From Brassica napus (lineage: Eukaryota > Streptophyta > Magnoliopsida > Brassicales > Brassicaceae), in assembly GCF_020379485.1 (NCBI RefSeq), contig NC_063449.1, forward strand, positions 34,717,473-34,781,472: a stretch of DNA of 64,000 nucleotides, read 5' to 3'. A model generated the notes under the pieces. The model was given only the letters and a program-made list of their open reading frames with translations. It had not been told where the DNA came from and searched no databases. Position 1 is the stretch's first letter, and each line of letters opens with the position of its first letter. The position numbers and the translations under genes are program-made. Positions 59,601 to 64,000 of this stretch are shown piece after piece.

Positions 59601-61087
59601 GAATATTATGAAATTTTATTAAGTTATCCAAATAAAAAATGATAATATAAAAAATCTTATTGATATGAAAATATTATTTTATTTTCGTTATTAATAACCT
59701 ATTATAAGTTTGTATTTTATTTTAGATTTGAAAATTTATTTAGAAGTTTCCAGGTCTCCAGCAGGCGGCTGAGAGGAAAAAGAAGGGAACATTAGGATAA
59801 ATCCCTAAATACTTTGGAAGTTGAAAAAGAATATGTAAACATAGAACCAATAAGACATATTGGTCTAATCTCCCCTGCATGCATGTGTCAAATATATAAA
59901 TATTATATTTTCAGTAATATTTGATTTGGAATTGATACGTTTACTAGTTATACTAGTTGTACGATTTTTAGAAAAAAAATCATCTTCATCTATTTGGTCT
60001 CGCGGCCAAAAAGCTAGATGCGGAGCCAAATTCAACTATTGCTTTAAAAACGCGAGTCACCGGAAAGAAGAAAAAGATTGGGTTTGATGTATGATTTATG
60101 TATTTTTATTTTGCAAATAATTTTTTTAATCGTGATGTATTAATACAATTCTTATAAACAGTTGTAAAATTTTAGTTTGTTTATCAAGATAATAAAATAT
60201 ATTAGAAACAAACAAAATTGCAACAAATAATAAAAATAACCAGTAAAAATATTAATTAAGAATTATTTAACAAAGAAATCATTTTAATCGCATAATTTTG
60301 TTAAAATTACATTTAATTAGTAAATGATATAAATCATTTGTTGTAAATGATACATATTTTTGAATAACTTCTTAAAATTTAGACTAATTTTTTGTAAAAT
60401 GAACTGATGCAAATAATTTATATTTTTACATCAATTATTAAATGAATTATTGTAAATTATGTGCATCACCACTTTCAGAGTTACTTTTTAAGTGATGTAA
60501 AATTCTTTTACATCATTTATAAATAATGCAAATATTAAAAATAAATGATGCAAACTATTTTTTTTTTGTATTGTGGTGATATTTGATTTTTGTTTACAGC
60601 GTATTAATGATGCTGTAGAAGATGATTATGCAGAACCAGTGAAAATGTTGGTCTAATCAAATAAGAGAAACTTTAAAAATATAAGGTATATTATATAAAC
60701 TTATAGGGTGGTGTAATAATTGCAAAAATAAAAAAAATATATGTATTCTAAAACCTTAATAAAAATAGGAATATGTCACAAACTGGCCTTGTAACATTGA
60801 CATTAATTTAAACTAACAATTTTCAAAAGTTAAATTAATTTTTTTCAAAATAATGTGGTTAATCAAGTAAATAAATAGTTAAAGTATAAGATAGATTATT
60901 TAAACTTATGAGATGGTGTAATAATTGTCAAAAAAAATTACATAAAAATATTTAGGTTAAATTATGTTTTTTTCAAAATATTACGATATTAGTGTTATTT
61001 AAAACATGATACATGTTTAAAAAGTGATGCACAATACAAAATGAAATAACATAGTATTACAAGTATTTGAGTTATACGAGGTCGTAC
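56641..61087. other. AT-rich non-coding DNA with GTTGTAC words
   Basis: No gene is recognised. ttgtaccagttgtactagtt-type words cluster near 59050-59110 and recur near 59940, linking this DNA to the foldback element at 61400-61689. Confidence 0.55.
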
Positions 61088-61197
61088 ATAGTTGTACTAG
61101 GTTATGAGTTGTACTTTGGCAGTGGAATCGAAAAAACTAGTTGTACCACATAAAATTTAAACTTATCTCGGTTGTACCACTTCTTTATGTGTACATG
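61088..61197. repeat. Partial relative of the 61400-61689 foldback element
   Basis: It reads catagttgtactaggttatg and runs to ccacttctttatgtgtacat, paralleling the right arm of the nearby foldback element (61603-61680) with substitutions. Confidence 0.6.
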
Positions 61198-61399
61198 CCT
61201 TTGCCCCACTAAAGTAGAATCATTAATTTGGTTAAAATGAATTTGGTGTATGTTTTTCAAAAATATAGTGGACAAACAAGTTAACAAACCTTAAAAGTAT
61301 AAGACATATAATGGTTATTTACTTGTTTAGCCACATTATTTCTGGAAAACACACACATTGAGCGTCTTTATACAAAATATATGATAAATAACATTTGTG

Positions 61400-61689
61400 A
61401 CATGGTATGGATACATAAATAAGTGGTACAACTAATAAAATTATATTTTGTGTATTGTACAACTATTTTTTTTTAATTTCGTAGTCCAAGTACAACTACG
61501 TTCAAGTCGGTACAACCCAAAAACTGGTACAACTAAATGAATATATTAACACGTAGTTGTACCAGTTTTTGAGTTGTGCCGGCTTGAACATAGTTGTACT
61601 TGGACTACAAAATTGAAAAAAATTAGTTGCACCATACATGAAATATAATTTTATTAGTTGTACAACTTATTTATGTGTTCATACTATGT
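61400..61689. mobile_element. Foldback MITE-like element, about 290 bp
   Basis: The two halves are near-complete inverted copies around a centre near 61545: acatggtatggatacataaa on the left mirrors the catactatgt end on the right, and gtagtccaagtacaacta mirrors tagttgtacttggactac. The arms are about 140 bp with almost no loop. It is non-coding and resembles a foldback MITE. Target-site duplication was not resolved. Confidence 0.75.
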
Positions 61690-64000
61690 TTATAATATCA
61701 TTGTTTTCTCGTATGGAATACCAAATTTGTTTTATCAATTTCTGAATGTCAAAGTTGCACCAGTTGTACCAATAATACTCATCTAATATATAATAAAAAT
61801 GATATCAATTGTTTATATATCTAGTTTTAAGTGTTTTACCAATACTTTCACATCATAACTTTGTAAAAATATGTTTGATGTTTGTAAAGATAAATCACAT
61901 ATATTCATAAAATTTATAGTTACATATGTTAAGTAAATGATAATCATTAAATTCTTTTGTTTTTGTGTCTTTAGCATAAATGCAGTCACGTAAACATTGG
62001 GAGTGTCGTGCCGATAAAGAAAATATTGTGTTCATTGTTTAATCATCAGAAGTTGAGACTTTATTAAGTAACAAGCCGGACTTATTGACTTTAACACAGT
62101 ATAAAATATCATAGATAATTGCACAAGCTGGTAAGCCAACACTGATCACTTAGCTGCTTTTACTATACCTCACATCTTTGATATCTTTTGAAATTATACG
62201 TACTTTACTCGCCAAAACGTCTCCAAACTTCCTACATTCCACAGAGAGACCATCCAATAGCTGCAGGTTTCAATACACATCATAAGTTAAAAAACACGAA
62301 AGTCCACTTAAATTTTTATAAGAATTTTCAGTGAAGTTTTTATCTCGAGAGGCTTAACATCAAAACTCTGACTGATCCCACTCTTATTGAATATGTGTCT
62401 TTGACAGAGTTCAGTCTTGGTATAGGACCTGAAAAATCTGTTGATTCAGCTTCCCTTTCTCAATATTTGGCCCTGAAAGCAAGATTTTTCATGCATGTCG
62501 AGTATATCGGTGCTATACTCGTCTTAAATGGACACAAGGGATCACCGGAGGTCGCATAAGAGAGATGAGGGAACAGTGACGGACAGAGAACTTGGAGAGG
62601 CAAGCTGCGGTGGTGAATCGTAATGTGGTGAAGGCACATGGGTTCAGTGAAGATTTAAAGCTCTGGTCTTGGAAGAGAGAAGGCCACAGTGGATGAAGAG
62701 CTTCATCCACGATGTAGGTGTCATGGTGTCGAGTACATGCTGAGCACCAAAGCTGTTGGGATCGCTGGGGATGATGTCTCAATCAGGTTTGGTTGTGGCT
62801 CACCAAACCGGCGGAGGAGTTGGAGAATAAAGCTGAGAAGAGGTTGTGGCATCTGAGCTCAAGATAAAGCAAGGGATGTCACGAGTTTTGACGCCATTTA
62901 ACATGGCGGATAACAAACTTCAACGTCGATGCCGCTGTAGTGGAACAGGGTTGAAAACGAGGAGTCGTAGAAGAAAAGACGCACAGAATGAGAAAGAAAA
63001 AACCCTACGCCGGCGACCACAAATTTTTTTAGTTTCGTGTTTTTAATTTTATTTTAATTTAGTTTCATTAAGGGTGTTAAAATAATTTACGCGATAGAGG
63101 TCCATACAGATTTTTTTTGGATGCTGTAGAATATTTTTTGACCATTTGGTCCATATGAGATTTTGGTCCAGGTGCAGTTTTCCCGCAATATATTCACCAT
63201 TCACGTTTTTCTGTTTGGAAAAACAGTTTAAGCTGGAGATCTGCATGCAGTTCAATATTTTTGTCTTTTTGTGGAAAAAGCGGGCAGATCTCATCCGCTA
63301 ACATTTGGTGGTGTTGATCTGCTTTTTTTTCTTTTTGATAATAAATAATTTTGTTACAAACACTTAACTTTAAAATGTATTTATCTGATTTTATAAATAA
63401 TGTACAATGATTAGCTCAAACTATATAGTTTACACTAATACTGTTTGTGTTGTTTTAAAATTATAAGCGTTTAATCGCCGACAAAACACAACATTCTCAA
63501 AGGAAGAAGATATAAATCTTCCTACATAAATATCAACAAGTGTAAGTAGTTGATATTTTTTATGTTTTAAAATAGTTAATATATATGTAAATGATTGAAA
63601 TTTTGTAAATCTATTGAGAGAAGACAAATTTAAATGAAATCTTAACCGAGAACGTGTGTTTATTGAGTTGTACGATGAAATAATTTTCATGACTAATTAC
63701 CATTTCAAATATTTTACATCCACTGGTAGAGAGTTTTTCGGTGGTAAATTTAACCAAAAGTTCAATATTAGTGTAACCTATACCGGTTTTCTCAAGAAAA
63801 TCTTGATCACCTAAAAAAAAAATTAAAGAAGTATAAGTATCTTATAGAACATCTACAGGCATTTCGGCCGATCCTATAACATCTAAGATATTTATTTAGA
63901 TATCTAGGTGTAATTTTTATTGTTTTAATATATGATATATAGTTTTGAACTGATTTTGTCATTCATAAGTTATAATAAATTATTTTATCGGTTTGATCTG
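61690..64000. other. Non-coding or unrecognised DNA to window end
   Basis: 62110-62275 on the minus strand has an exon-like stretch (acceptor ctgcag, then VECRKFGDVLASKVRIISKD, stop at about 62150). 62510-63050 is GC-richer and gene-like in composition, but its frames (62513-62782 minus, 62846-63046 plus) match nothing I recognise. The rest is AT-rich. Confidence 0.4.

Overview
This is nuclear DNA of a flowering plant, almost certainly Brassicaceae. The genes have many short GT-AG introns, the intergenic DNA is AT-rich, and the intact genes follow the order I recall for Arabidopsis thaliana chromosome 1 around AT1G73050-AT1G72930 (locus numbers are from memory, not from a search). In window order: a broken GMC-oxidoreductase copy, CHMP1 (ESCRT-III, minus), an anoctamin/TMEM16-like gene (plus), BGAL17-like beta-galactosidase (plus), HOTHEAD-like GMC oxidoreductase (minus), a RHD3/SEY1-like dynamin-type GTPase (minus) and a TIR-NB gene (minus). 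An F-box/kelch pseudogene lies after the anoctamin gene. I see no gene for the other products I recall from that interval (a phosphate-starvation phosphatase, a PYL receptor, an LBD protein).

Layout. 1-1031: 3' end of an internally deleted Ty1/copia element with a probable LTR. 2976-12108: a rearranged, duplicated neighbourhood around CHMP1. It holds a stray copy of CHMP1 exon 2, GMC fragments, three tRNA-like Pol III-type units, a 53-bp piece copied from a TMEM16 exon, and a roughly 3.76-kb Helitron (4647 to about 8403) carrying a decayed RPA70-like gene. 12818-17530: TMEM16-like gene and F-box pseudogene. 17814-18965: a foldback element. 20042-34383: the most striking feature, below. 34756-54905: BGAL17, HTH, RHD3-like and TIR-NB genes. 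54906-64000: AT-rich DNA with no gene I can identify, including a foldback element rich in GTTGTAC words.

The main discovery candidate is a 14.33-kb tandem array (20047-34378, minus orientation) of a non-coding Gypsy/Tat-like LTR retrotransposon: seven LTRs alternate with six internal segments, each with its primer-binding site and polypurine tract. The whole array is flanked by one 5-bp target-site duplication, TTACT at 20042-20046 and 34379-34383. The two outer LTRs share variants that the five inner LTRs lack. The five inner LTRs differ in length only by whole numbers of a 19-bp repeat (576 + 19n, n = 5, 8, 3, 2, 9). This fits either integration of a multimeric element or expansion of one insertion by unequal exchange.

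The genes here do not form a pathway. They are ordinary plant housekeeping, developmental and immune genes, and the unusual biology is in the mobile DNA between them.
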